Of a stretch of DNA of 64,000 nucleotides, positions 22,617-33,557 are shown piece by piece. Location: positions 248,001 through 312,000 of the forward strand of contig NBIV01000046.1 in NCBI GenBank assembly GCA_003194525.1, written 5' to 3'. Position numbers and translations under genes: made by a program. The notes under the pieces are model-generated. The model was not told the DNA's origin. It saw nothing but the letters and a program-made list of their open reading frames with translations, and ran no database searches. The stretch's first letter is position 1, and the number at the start of each line of letters is the position of its first letter. Origin of the DNA: Gracilariopsis chorda (lineage: Eukaryota; Rhodophyta; Florideophyceae; Gracilariales; Gracilariaceae).

Positions 22617-24493
22617 TCATCTTTAGGGCACCGTGAGCTGTGAGCTTACATTCATCCCTCATTTTCATGTTCGAATAATTTGGCTGCTGGGACGCTGGGG
22701 AGAGCAGCGCAGCGATCTCATGAAAAGTTTATCTGACGGCAGGCCTTCAATATCAGTGGGAGAAAGTCTTTGAACTGCACTGGCTGCCCGGAGAACTGGT
22801 CTACGCTGAGACGACAGGAACAGGGTCAAATCTGTCGCAACTCATCTAGAGCTGCGCTGCTCAGTGAGTATGTAGTAGATGAGTGATGCGGTGATGAATC
22901 ACACAGGGAACGACAGCAGTCCAACCCAGGACGCAAGATGTTTCTCCTGCATGGTGTGCCAACTTTCCTGTTGAATGGAATCAGAAGAAAACGAAAAGGT
23001 TCAGCAACAGGCGAGCATTACAAACTAGCCGTTCGAGGCAGAGATTATAGCTCGTGGAGTTATCAGGATTAATCTGCCTTCAACAACCCATCAACCGACT
23101 AATTATCGTACTCGGAGAAGAGACTGGTTGGAGTGAACGGAAGCAATCGTTCCGGTGCCTAACGCAGTTTTGCCAGCATTGTTCAAAGCGAAGACATGAT
23201 TCTTACAAAAACAGGTTTCGGCTATCGGATAGCAGCACGGTGCAAGAAAAGACTTGTCTTACAGAGAATTACTCCCGTTATGGCGCATAAGATAGTCCAG
23301 ATTACGAAATATCTACAACCGATTCCCGTTATAGTGCACAAGACGGTCCAGATTACGAAATATCTGCAACCGAAAAAGCAGAAGCTGGTCTGTCTTCACG
23401 AGATGTGCCCGCTTTCGATCGGGTCTAGTGGGGGAAGCAATATGGGCTCGGGACTGAAGTCTCGATCTGCTGCAAAAATTGTGTTCTTTATATTTTTCTC
23501 TTGAAGAGCTAGAGGGATGCCGGTAACACTGAAGCAGAAGACATGTGATACCAGGCTGAGTTCCCTCACTCGCCCTTTTTCGATTGTTCAGAAGTAATAC
23601 CATCTCTTATGAGAGACGGTACACGGATCGCATATCAAAGGCTTTAAAGAGAAAGGCTATCGTCGTATTTTACTCGCTTGAGTCAGTAGCGTGCGCCCAT
23701 GAGCAACAATAGCAAAGCGGTATTGCTCTAAAACGCGTGCTGAGGTTGGACATACTTTCTCGATTCGATGGTCCAGGCAATATTTGCGTGAGAAGAGGGT
23801 AGAAAGCTAGATAATTACCCTTGGCAAAACGATGCTACCAACTGTACAGGGGAAGCAGAAGCAGAAGTGGCTACGCCGAATAGGCAGTATAATTTTGTTT
23901 AACTGGTTTTTGCGGATGGAGAACAGCTTCCAGATTATTCCCAGACCTTTATCCGACTTGTGAGGGTCAGAAGCACGCTGGCAATTCGACAACATCCTCT
24001 TAAGAATTGAATGCACCATGCAGAAACTGACGGCATCCGCTATAAATACACGTCGGCAGCTGCTAAGGGATAACCCTTTAGCCGCTACCGTCCACAATTC
24101 ATAGCCCTACCTTTGTACCTCTTGACACTTTCTCTCTTATCCAACCGTCCCCTCTTGAAATGAATGGCTTTCTCTTCCGCTCTGTCCAACCTGAAGACAC
24201 GGGACCGCATGTAATTGACGGGTGAAAATGCCGTTGCCAATACGTTGCTGTTTAGCTTTGGGCGATTAGTGAGGAAGCGGATTCTGGCTCGGCTCAGATA
24301 GGGCGAGAGATCTGTGGGTGACATGCTCGTTTTCGACGCTCGGCAGCAGTTCTTTTGTCGCATCAAGGCGCTGAGATATGGCGCACTCCCATTGGACCAT
24401 TTGATCTGAGCGGCGATTCTCAAACGCTGGGCGCGGCAATCCCGCGAAACACAATCCCCGTCGCGGTTGCCCGACGGAACTGCCGCAACACAT
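22617..24493. other. no supported gene; contains a short tandem repeat
   Basis: Only short or low-quality frames occur. A 51-bp direct tandem duplication lies at 23273-23374. Nothing else was recognised. Confidence 0.4.
23273..23374 (+). repeat. 51-bp tandem repeat, two copies
   Basis: Two adjacent units share GTCCAGATTACGAAATATCT flanked by CCCGTTAT and CAACCGA, with a 51-bp period and about five differences. The period is a multiple of three, and in one plus frame each unit gives a 17-residue repeat containing VQITKYLQP. The surrounding frame is short, so coding is unproven. Confidence 0.7.
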
Positions 24494-24500
24494 CCGAGAG

Positions 24501-24510
24501 CAATATAAGA
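24501..24510 (+). promoter_or_regulatory. TATA-like element of the MAPEG gene
   Basis: CAATATAAGA lies 84 bases before the ATG of the MAPEG gene, in a GC-richer surrounding. The spacing suits a core promoter with a short leader. Confidence 0.4.
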
Positions 24511-24593
24511 ACATGTCCGGCGCGAGCTCGTGCGTCGAGCAGCAGTGTGCATCAGACTCTGTTCTCAACATCACATCCCGTTTCACATCAACA

Positions 24594-25019
24594 ATGGTTA
24601 ACTTCTCCTGGCCAGCTTTCTCGGTCATTCTGGCCATCATTTTGGCCTACCTTCCCCATTTCATGAAGGTGACCTTGCTGACCAAATTCGGCAAGTTTGA
24701 TAACAAGGATCCGCGCGCACATACATCGCAACAGTCTTCTGTCCCGAAGGAAAAACGTGCATTGGTGACTCGGTTGGCTGGATGTCACAGTAATCAAATC
24801 GAGATGCTTGGGGTATACGCGGCAGGCGTTGCGGCAAACCTGTCTTTGAAAGAGAGTGACACCGCGTTTATCGTGCTTACTGCCTTGTATGTTGGTTTCC
24901 GGGCGTTGTATATCATCGTTTATGCGGCACCACAGGTGTTGGGTGGTAATACTAGATCGATTACCTTTGTTGCGTGTATGGCTACCGTCATATCTATATG
25001 GAGTAAGGCTGCATTATGA
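24594..25019 (+). CDS. MAPEG-family membrane protein
   Basis: MAPEG proteins are small four-helix membrane enzymes that conjugate glutathione or metabolise eicosanoids; several branches have no known substrate. The 141-residue product starts at an ATG in good context (ACAATGG). It has a first membrane helix at about residues 5-25, a short loop, the family core RLAGCHSNQIEML at about 60-75, and three further hydrophobic segments (about 75-90, 95-115, 120-138). The order Arg, Asn, Glu around the second helix agrees with the eukaryotic/bacterial MAPEG pattern. Length and topology are normal and no break is seen. The exact reaction cannot be assigned. Confidence 0.8.
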   Translation: MVNFSWPAFSVILAIILAYLPHFMKVTLLTKFGKFDNKDPRAHTSQQSSVPKEKRALVTRLAGCHSNQIEMLGVYAAGVAANLSLKESDTAFIVLTALYVGFRALYIIVYAAPQVLGGNTRSITFVACMATVISIWSKAAL

Positions 25020-25845
25020 GCAATCATTCATCACATTTACTTTGTGCTCGTACGAGAAGGGTACCGTTGTACCAGGGATATCCCTCTTAAGCCAACTGTT
25101 GCCCAATCTACACAGAATGGATGAACGTTGGTGTTGAATAACTGCAACGTCCTTTGTCGCCAGGAATCAGCAGAGCAGCGACTTCGTTAGCGAGTTAGCC
25201 TCTCGTCTCCATCTTTCTGTGCGTGCCCATGGGTTATCTACGCTGCAACCCATTCAGCGTATTCACATTATAAGTTATAACTCAAAGTCTTTCCATACCT
25301 GTAAATAAAAAGTCTTTACCGGATCATTCCCAGTCACTTCTCTATCCTACGTACCAGAAACCTTGAAGGGTGCTCATTTCCGTAAGGACTTGTTCCTGGC
25401 CGTGATCCCCGCGCTACAGTAAAGCTTCCAGACTACGTTGTGATTTATGAGTAGCTGCTAATATCGGACATGCAACATGATGTTGTCTTCAGGTTGAAAT
25501 TTGCTCATCTTGTGCACAAGTCATATGTAAATTAACGTTGCAGGGTGGTTAGACTAGTCTAAAGTCGAAAGGAGAGGAGAAAACTCACTGTCGGAAAGTG
25601 TATGCTTCGGTTGGCAGTCCGTTACTTCTTTTGACCCAACCACCTCATCAGTGGCAGCCGCACATCTAAAATAGTTGCACTTGCCGCAACATGATTCCCT
25701 TTGCACCATGAAAACCATTACCGTATGATCCAAGCTGAAAGGGTACAAGCCGATCCGCCTTCACGAGGTGTACCCGTCTTCCTCCCGCCAAAGAAGGAAG
25801 CGAAATGGACAGGCGATTGGGTCTCTCACGGAGACCAACAGCTTT
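25020..25845. other. no supported gene; GTACC palindrome just 3' of MAPEG
   Basis: GGGTACCGTTGTACC lies about 40 bases after the MAPEG stop. The rest has no convincing frame. Confidence 0.4.
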
Positions 25846-27502
25846 TTAGCTTTTCAAGCTGAAACACTGCAGTGAGCAGCAGTACTCATAGACATCGTCG
25901 ACCAGAGTCATGCGATGCACGTATTTCCATCCATCTGGACAGCGTATCGGAACATCACTATGCGCGTCTGAAACACCGCCGCTAGAGACTTTCGAACCTC
26001 CAACAAAACTGTACAAGACGTACAAAGAGCTCATAGATACATCTTCCAACAATACTGCCCTCATATCTCTCATGTATATGGAATGTCCAACGGTGTCCAG
26101 AATAATGGGTCTCCCATGGGCGTTCTCTTTGGAAGAAGTGGAACCCAACACGAATGATTTGGGAGATGTTTGAAGAACTTGGGAATATAGAACTACTTTT
26201 CACGAAAGGAGCATCAGGATCATCACGATATCCGTACTTACCCAAAAGGGTTCCTATGCGTTTTGCCTAGTTTTCAAGTACAAAGTATGGAACGACACTC
26301 GGTTTTCCACTTTGCTTTTGACATTTAGCTATGAGGTATGCCCGGAAACACGCATCGTCAATCGGCTCGCTTGCTTTTTCATTCTCCGCAAAACTGAAAT
26401 GAACCTGAAGTCCAAGCCCAAGAGCATAGGCCATGTGCAACCTTGCCGGAAGTCCAGTGTTATGGTTTGATAGAAACTGCATCGAGTATCCAACTGTTCA
26501 CCAACATAAAACAGTTCAGCACTCTCAGGAAAGACGGCAAGAGGCACGAAACTATCCGTAGTTTGACCCCAATCGCTTTTAGCAGCGTTCCTCAGCGTTT
26601 CTTGCTTTGAGGGATCAATGATGCTTCTCTGTAGAATCGATAGCTTCGGAAAAGGGGTTGCAGCCAGTCGGTGATATACCGGAAACTTCTGGACTTGTGG
26701 CTTTTTAAGCTTGTCTCTGACTAGAATACCACATAGTCGCTCGACATTAGCATAGCTTCTTGCCCTCCAACGCCCTGCCAAAATGTGATGTACATGCACT
26801 TGCGAGAACTTTGGAAACGACAGCCCTCACAGAAACACTCGCTCTTTAATAAATGACGCAAATCTTCATCGTAAAAGTGTTTAACGACATTGGAGGGAAC
26901 ACCGCGATATATGAGTCGTACATGAGTTTCATACGTTAAGTCCACGATTGCTGATAGAGAATAGAAAAAGAAGCAGTGAAGCCCTGTGAACCTTGAATCC
27001 TTAGTATAGCTATGTTCTGCGTTGTCGCTAAGCAGTTCCGGAGAAGATTTCGGTGCCTCGTCACCTAGATCAGATAGAACTCCAAAACTTGATTTTGAGC
27101 CAGAGTTCAAATTCCAAGGCACATGATCTGCATCTGTCTCCTTTGAATTGTGAGCAAACCCGTACTCAAAGCTAGTCAGAGAGAAATTAGTCCACTTCGC
27201 GGTTGTTTCGTTTTCGAAGCTGAGCACTGTCTTTGTATTCTCCAATCTATTTGTTAAAGGATTTTGTAAAGAATGATCAGTTTGAAGAGTCTCCAGTGAA
27301 GTGGCTTCATTGCGTACGGACGATTCTTGGTGAGAGAAACTTGGAAAGATGATTCATTAGAAGAGATATATCGACTCTCTGCATGTGCCAGAATGATGCC
27401 GAGTACCAGCAGAAGCAATGCACCATGACCTGTTTGTTTGGAGGGAGAGGTAAATGCGTTGACCTGGTGCCGGCCGAGAGGCGGGACCCTTTTCATATCC
27501 AC
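25846..27502 (-). pseudogene. multiply frameshifted gene for a secreted or membrane protein
   Basis: A series of minus-strand frames tile this stretch in one direction with small overlaps: about 27502-27254, 27245-26721, 26799-26329, 26482-26267, 26245-25982 and 26151-25846. Each reads like a real protein and passes the text to the next. The first contains a strong hydrophobic signal-like core (ALLLLVLGIILAHA), so the parent was probably secreted or membrane-anchored. Later parts have Cys pairs (CFCEGC) and a C-terminal IRCPDGWKYVHRM segment. At least four frameshifts make a functional product impossible unless several introns are hidden. The family is not recognised. Confidence 0.6.
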
Positions 27503-27607
27503 TAAAATACAGAGCTGTATATCTGTTTTGAAGCGTTTCGTGAGCTGTTGAGCTGCCCCACTCTAAGGTGAACAATTATACCCCAAACTGCTCAACAGAC
27601 ATTTCCG

Positions 27608-28411
27608 TTATGAAGCAGGAAGTCCTAGAAAGATGTCGCCAATATCCATTTCTTTCTTCGGAAAGGCAGCTAATGTGATGCGGCCTTTAAAGAAAACCTC
27701 GTCGTACATGAAACGGTTTCCTTGCGGATTGCGAAGGATGCGCACAGTGCGCTTATTGACATCTATTATCCAGTACTCTGGAATCCCGCTGGTGGCGTAC
27801 TTAGTCAGCTTGGTCGTGCTGTCAAAATCCAAAGAGGAGTTCGACACCTCGATCACCACAAAGATGTCTCTTGGTTCAGGATGGCCATAAATGCGTTGCT
27901 TAGAAAGAGTCATATCTGGCTCTGGTTCTGATTTACCGTCTGACAGAGAAATAGGAGTACCTGGCCCAATCTTTGCCACGTCGGAAAAGCTTTTTACCAG
28001 TAGAAGGGTGAGGTTTTTTACGACCTCAGAGTGACGGGGTGATTGAGGATGCATCTGAATGAAAAAGCCGTCGATCAGCTCGCCACGAGCATGGTCCAAA
28101 AATCCAGTCTCAATCAACTCATGGTATTCCTCAACCGTCAAGCCCCTAGGAATATGGCTTGCAGCAGCAGAGTGCAAACACATCACGCGGGGCATGATCG
28201 TGAATCGGCGAGTTGGGTGCTTCGAAACTAACAAGGGCGCACCGCCGCGAGATATACGAGATCGCCACAGAAGTTGTTCCGAGATGAAGCATGAACTTGA
28301 TGACAGCTGTTCCATTGCGGGAGTAAGGACGTTGCACCGAGCCAGATATGATTTGGCTGGGAACTGGTAAGCCTTTCCAACGAAGGATAGTGTGCGCAAC
28401 CTACCAGACAT
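27608..28411 (-). CDS. Uma2-family (DUF820) PD-(D/E)XK endonuclease-like protein
   Basis: Uma2 proteins are restriction-endonuclease-fold proteins that are abundant in cyanobacteria and of unknown role. The 267-residue product begins at a real ATG. Residues 1-88 are a Ser/Arg-rich, acid-poor extension that resembles an organelle transit peptide. The domain starts at GLTVEEYHELIETG (about 90) and shows the family hallmarks: EPEPDMTL with Asp166, FVVIEVSNSS with Glu188, Lys201 in the following helix, and the signature GIPEYWIIDV at 209-218. All PD-(D/E)XK positions are present, so it may be active. The frame is intact. Its upstream region is cut by the Mutator-like element 140 bases from the start codon. 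Confidence 0.85.
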   Translation of the reverse strand: MSGRLRTLSFVGKAYQFPAKSYLARCNVLTPAMEQLSSSSCFISEQLLWRSRISRGGAPLLVSKHPTRRFTIMPRVMCLHSAAASHIPRGLTVEEYHELIETGFLDHARGELIDGFFIQMHPQSPRHSEVVKNLTLLLVKSFSDVAKIGPGTPISLSDGKSEPEPDMTLSKQRIYGHPEPRDIFVVIEVSNSSLDFDSTTKLTKYATSGIPEYWIIDVNKRTVRILRNPQGNRFMYDEVFFKGRITLAAFPKKEMDIGDIFLGLPAS

Positions 28412-28550
28412 TGTCTAGAGAATATCTAACCCTTACTTTCGTACCCTTAGCACGAATCGAGAACCCAGTGTCGGGGGCGTCGGGTAGATTTCCAAGGGTG
28501 TTGTACACGTGGTATCCTGCACTCTAATACAGTGGTTTTGTGATCACCTC

Positions 28551-28559
28551 GAGCAGGAC
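28551..28559. repeat. left 9-bp target-site duplication (GAGCAGGAC)
   Basis: GAGCAGGAC directly precedes the left terminal repeat and is repeated exactly at 36208-36216 after the right one. Nine bases is the classic duplication length for Mutator-superfamily insertion. Confidence 0.95.
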
Positions 28560-28799
28560 GGGAAAGGGCTAAACTACACGACGTAGATAGTGTAGGCGAG
28601 TCAGCGCGCATTTGCACCAATAAAAAGAGAGAGTCAGCGGGCACGTGCCACGGCGAGCTGCACAAGTGCCCGTGCCACTTCAGATCTTACTGTAGCCAAT
28701 AATACGCCCCTATTTTGGATTTCAACCAGTAGATCCGCAGAGTCAGAGCATTCCCTCTATCCCTGCTCTCTCCGGCCGCCAAGTCAGCACAACGTAAAT
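28560..28799 (+). repeat. left terminal inverted repeat (240 bp)
   Basis: It starts GGGAAAGGGCTAAACTAC and ends ACAACGTAAAT. I found no mismatch when comparing it by eye with the reverse complement of 35968-36207. It is GC-rich internally (for example GGGCACGTGCCACGG) and probably holds the element's promoters and transposase binding sites. Confidence 0.95.
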
Positions 28800-28806
28800 A
28801 TCATAA

Positions 28807-29892
28807 TTGCCATTTGGCGCCATCTTTGTGCAAACGGGTGAGCGTAGCCGAGGAAGAAGAGTATTAGGGAATCGTGATCGTGCGGTGGGTATTATTGGCG
28901 TTGCAGAGGACACTACGGCCCAGGACCCAGTGGACAAGGCTGGGGATGACGCCCACCCAATTACCGAAGATGAGCCTCGAGAGCACAATTTGGATCTAGG
29001 GACCATCGACACTGTTGCGGAGGAAGCCGTGGTGATCGCAACGCAGGTGGATGATGGCGGCAGTACAGAGAATCCAGTGGAAACTGAGCTCCACAAACTC
29101 GAAAAGGCCGAAGGAGAAGACGACGAGATCTCTGCGACTGGCCAATAGCGCGTAGTTGAAACAGAAGCGACTGCTTTCGATGTCGAGGGCGAAGCTAAAG
29201 GGCAAGATGCTGGAATGCCTACCGAAGATGTGGACACATCGCAAGAGCAGGAACAAGAATCAATTCCCAGACTCGTAGTTGATGTAGATGCGGCTGTTGT
29301 TGAGGGAGGAGGTGCTGAGGAGGGTGCAGACGAGGAGTACATTGAAGAAGTTGATGCCAAAAGGGAAGAGTATGGTGGCGACGAGGACTTTGAAGCAGAG
29401 CCACCTGTAATGGCTTTTGTTACTCTCAATGTCGTAGGAGAGGATGATGATGAGTACGACGAAGCTGATGAGGACGATGAGGGCCTGAGCGGTCAAGCGC
29501 CTGTTGAGTTCGATGTTCGGGACGAAGTGGAGGAGCTTCACTTAACTGCGGAAGGGAGACCCGCAGACCTTGATGCTCATTCTGATATTGAAGAAGACTA
29601 TGAAGATGTTGTCGATCCGGATAAGGTATACGGTCAAGCAGTCGTTGAGGAATTAGGTGACATTCAACAGGTCGACTCAGAGCAGTCTCCCATTGTGGTC
29701 GCAGAAGGTATGCTCACAGAAAACGTGCGTGTGGACCGTGCAACGACTGAAGCTATAACAAGAGATTCGAGTTGTGTAACTGGGATTGACGAGTCCGACG
29801 TGAACCAGCATGGACCTGAAGTACTGTTGGGGACAGTTGAAGTTAAGTCGGAAGAAACTGCATCTCCGATTGCTGTTCATGAGTTCAGGTGA
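28807..29892 (+). pseudogene. acidic protein frame of the Mutator-like element, one in-frame TAG
   Basis: One frame of about 360 codons runs from just inside the left repeat to a TGA at 29890-29892. It is interrupted only by TAG at 29146-29148, and the coding style is identical on both sides. The product is very acidic: about a third Asp and Glu, with runs around 29300-29500. Near its end is VEVKSEE, which fits a psi-K-x-E SUMO acceptor consensus. No ATG lies at the start (a TAA precedes a TTG), so an upstream exon or an alternative start is needed. Coding-like fragments in shifted frames at 29930-30180 may be 3' exons. Function is unknown; acidic partner proteins often bind the transposase or chromatin. 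Confidence 0.5.
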
Positions 29893-30180
29893 TACTATTG
29901 GTTAGTCTTTTCAAAGATACGTTGGCTCTTCAGTGATCGAGGTGCATGGAACAATTCCAACTGGGCTTCCATTTCGGGGTTCTCAGATGCAAGAAAGACT
30001 GTTCACGCGTTCTTGGACGAGGTTTTAGAATACGCGACGATATCTAGAAGTTTAATAAAGAATTAAAGTGAAGCAGAAGGCGAAAGAAGCAAGACCTCAA
30101 GGCTTTTATGAAGAGCAGAAAGAGCTCAAAGAAATTATGGAAGAAGGAAAGGGATCAAACGCCTGTGGTCAATGCTACAG

Positions 30181-33114
30181 CTAGTGGATGTGTCCGAGAG
30201 ACTTTGACATAATTCGAAGTGCTTTGTCTTGCACGTCTTGGGCTATGGAAGTTGAGGGTGTCACAGCTGGTTCTGAGGATGTTGAAGGTGGGTGACAGTC
30301 TTTCTGAGACACTTCCTGGGATGAATGTGGGCTTGTCCTCGCTCGCTTTCTCGTGCGCTCCAAGGAGCTTTTCTTTCTCCGTTGTGCTCTGTGGCGTCCA
30401 TTGTTTGGCGGACGGATCCCTGATGAACTGAAATCTTTTTTAGAAGACGATGGATGCAGTAAAGTGACAGTGTTCTCTGTTTCTTCCGCGTGTTCTGTTA
30501 ATGAAGCCAGCCTTGTTTTAAAGGTACCTCTAGCTTCGAAGTGTGTCGCTTTTCCTTGCTGAATGTCTGCGATGGCATCCCTTAAAAGACGTAGAACTCC
30601 ACTCACCGCAACACGTCCAATTCCAGTAGCTTGTCGATGTAAAGCATCGTAGAGGTTTTTTCCTTCCATGTACGTATTGTACCCATCTACTTCCGAGTCT
30701 TCTCTACTGGTTCTAAGTATATCTGAGTCAATGGGGATAAACTCTTTCTCCGTCGACTCATCAAAACGGCGTAGTCGGTAATCCATCTCCTCGTTGTTGA
30801 AGTATCGGGTCTCTGACCTGAGTTTCGCCAAGTATGGGACTGTCATAGCAGAAGTATCTTTTCTCCAGTATGTAGAGAAAAGCGCTTCAAGAGGTATGAA
30901 GTATCCTAGTATGTTTCGTAGTTCAGGGAAACGCAGACGTTCTTCCTGATAAACCACAGCACATCGAACCATGTGACGACAAGCAAAACCAACGGACCAG
31001 GGCTGCCCACAGGAACAGACACCAATAAACTCTGCCTTAACGTCATCCCCCGACCCCGTATACCTTTTTGAGAATTGCACAACAGTCTCCTGTGATGAGC
31101 GCTCTTCATCCACCGACGCATTCCGGTTCTGACTCAGATGGCTTCCCCATTTCAACTTAAAGCGAGCTACAGGTCCCATTGCTGGGGTTGAACTACTTTC
31201 CAGGTTTCTGATTGCTTCTGGCCACGCTTCCTGTGAATAATCCACAACCTCTGTGCTGGAAAGAATGTAGTTCTTCGAGGGCTTAAAGCTCAAATCTACG
31301 AAGTGCGCCAAGGCGTAGTTCGTGTACTCAGCCACCAGGCTGTCTACAACTTCTACAGGTAGAAAGTGCTCAAGCTCTCTTGTCTTCCGATATCTCCCAC
31401 TTTGAGAAGATAAGGTTCTTACAAGCTCCAAGTTCCGGGTATCAGCCCGTTCTTGGGATATACGCCGAACCTCCAAAGGAACCTTGCACAAGGGAATCTT
31501 CTTCGATATAATGATCTTCTTGTATGCAGAGTTAGAAGATTCGGTGTAGCCAGTTCCTTGGAACATGTAACGGGTAGGTATAGCCGCGTTTCGGAAGCAA
31601 GACACCAGCATATGCGGCTTATAGTGGTACAAGTACTTATACCACACAGGGAGACGATCGTCAAAAGCATCAAAGTACTTGCATTCTAGCATTCTTCTCC
31701 TTTCGAAAAACGTTTCCGACGTATATGACTTTCTGAGGTTGAACAGGTCTTTCTTCATATCGTGCATCCACTCCATCTTACCAATCTTTCTACACCAATT
31801 GGCCACATTCTTCTTCTGATTCTCGTTCAGATGCCATTCGTCGAGGCTTATATAGGACGAATTGAACACCTTCTCAGCTGCATTTATACACGCAGTGTTC
31901 TGGTCCATCACTACCATCGCCGGTGAGACGGCGACTATAGACTTGAAGTAGGACAGAATTCGTACGAAGTCCTCTTCTGTTTCGGAGCACATATACCCCA
32001 TGAAAAATGTCAACACATGACCATCATTGGCTCTTCCATTAATGGTGACCAGAGGGAAACCGTATCTATTGGCTATGGCTTTACAATCAATAGATACCCC
32101 CGGAACAATGCCGAACTTCTGGTAGTCTTCCATCCACTCTCGAAACGACCAACAAGCGTACTTCATCCTACCCGAATCATCCGCAGCGAAGAATCCCTTA
32201 TTCCCTGCATCCTCCTGGCTCAACGAAAAGAGCAGATCACACAACCTTACACATTCCAAATCGCGGGGATTGCTTGTGGAGGAAGCATACCTCAACTTCT
32301 TCCTCGCCGATACCGGATTAATCTTCTGATTGTACTTGTCTTCCAGGTATCGTATGGTATCTCTAAAGCTCATATGCAAATCGTTCGTCATATGTATCGC
32401 TTCAGAACGCATTTGCGGCTTGAGATGTCTAATACCAAAGCTCCCAGAGGGACCATGTCCATGTTTACAACCATTTAAATTAGCCACGTAGATCATTCCA
32501 CCATCTTCCTCCTGCCCAGAATCCTCCGTCTTAATCGTTATCGAGAAGAGGCATCGCGTCATCTTGTTATTGTATTGATCGCACTTCAAGATTCCCTTCT
32601 TCAGCACCCTTCTATTCCCACGTTCAGCACCACGACTCTTGGGAGACTTTGCCTTATCCGGAGATCGCTTTCGTTCTCCAAAGTATATAGAAGTCCTTAC
32701 GAATAAGCTGTACCCGAAGCAGTCCGCGATAAATTGAACTTCCTTCAGAACCGTGACACCAGGAGCATTGAGAGGAAGGGTTTCCAGATAGGCTAAGACT
32801 GCTGCTTTAAAACACTCCTCAATTCTCTCATTCGGTATCGTGTTCTGTACGGATTCCGTGCCCAGTTCTTCATCACCATCTTCTGTCCAGTACTTTTCGT
32901 CTTTCTCTCCAAGGACATCTTTCTCCTTTGGTTCTGATTCTTCTTCATTCAGGATGCCACCATCAGAGTCTTCGAAGAAGCATGAAGGAACCTCTTATTC
33001 GTCATCCAAGAATCGATCAATCAGCAGCGCCTCCTCTTCTTCAACGGATTGCTCATCTGAAACCTGCTGCGCATATGCAACGTTTGCGTTGAGAGTTTCA
33101 CTCTCCTCACTCAT
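30181..33114 (-). pseudogene. MULE transposase with SWIM zinc finger, one in-frame stop
   Basis: MULE transposases cut and join DNA through an RNase H-like DDE core. From an ATG at 33114 a single frame encodes 977 codons, interrupted only by TAA at 32995-32997 (codon 40); no other Met precedes the core. The N-terminal 150 residues are acidic, then basic (GERKRSPDKAKSPKSRG). The first catalytic Asp lies in GVSIDCKAIA (about residue 343). The second is in VVMDQNTACINAAEKVF (about 404), followed by DEWHLNENQ. A SWIM finger C-x-C-x(n)-C-x-H (GVCSCGQPW...ACRH) lies at about 700-715, and a Ser/Lys/Arg-rich tail ends the protein. The lone early stop may be a lesion, a read-through site or a hidden intron. 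Confidence 0.85.
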
Positions 33115-33122
33115 TTTTGAGC

Positions 33123-33557
33123 CTAATTCGGCGCCCACAGCGCTGTGGCGTGCACGCTCGCATTTTGCGTCCACTGTTTGTGTTGAGGAGTTCGGAGAAG
33201 CAGCAGGGGGTCAGCTTCAAAAGAGCTAATGCCAAAATCGCCTCTTACGCCACTCTCGACGTTAAACGCATTATCCAGAAGTCCATCCGAGCATTTTACA
33301 TCGTTTACGCCACCTTTCCCGATGCCTTCCCTTGAGATAGGTCCTTGCTGCGGCCTCTTCGGTAGATTGGAAAACGGCCTACCTCCTTCCTGTGAAACCG
33401 AGGAGTGTTGCTTCCAAAGCTCGGGTTTGGGTTCGTGAACTGCTCTTTGCGAAGCACGGCCATCAAAAACACCTCCCCTCTCAGGGCATTTCGTGCTATG
33501 CAACACGCAATAGAAGGGATAAAAGTCCTCAGCCCCACTGGAGTCGCCATACGCCAT
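33123..33557 (-). CDS. possible small protein frame between protease and transposase
   Basis: An ATG at 33557 opens 144 codons ending 8 bases before the transposase ATG. Its first part overlaps the last 10 codons of the protease gene. The composition is plausible but matches nothing. It could be an alternative 3' end of the protease gene reached by splicing or frameshifting, a small separate gene, or chance. Confidence 0.25.
   Translation of the reverse strand: MAYGDSSGAEDFYPFYCVLHSTKCPERGGVFDGRASQRAVHEPKPELWKQHSSVSQEGGRPFSNLPKRPQQGPISREGIGKGGVNDVKCSDGLLDNAFNVESGVRGDFGISSFEADPLLLLRTPQHKQWTQNASVHATALWAPN

Noticed and set aside
22616-23000. possible continuation of CTU2
   Set aside because: The CTU2 frame ends with the expected C-terminal Cys cluster and helix; nothing coding follows.
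28743-29429. 228-codon Ser-rich minus-strand frame in the transposon
   Set aside because: It is the reverse complement of the acidic-protein frame; Asp/Glu codon runs read as Ser/Val on the opposite strand.
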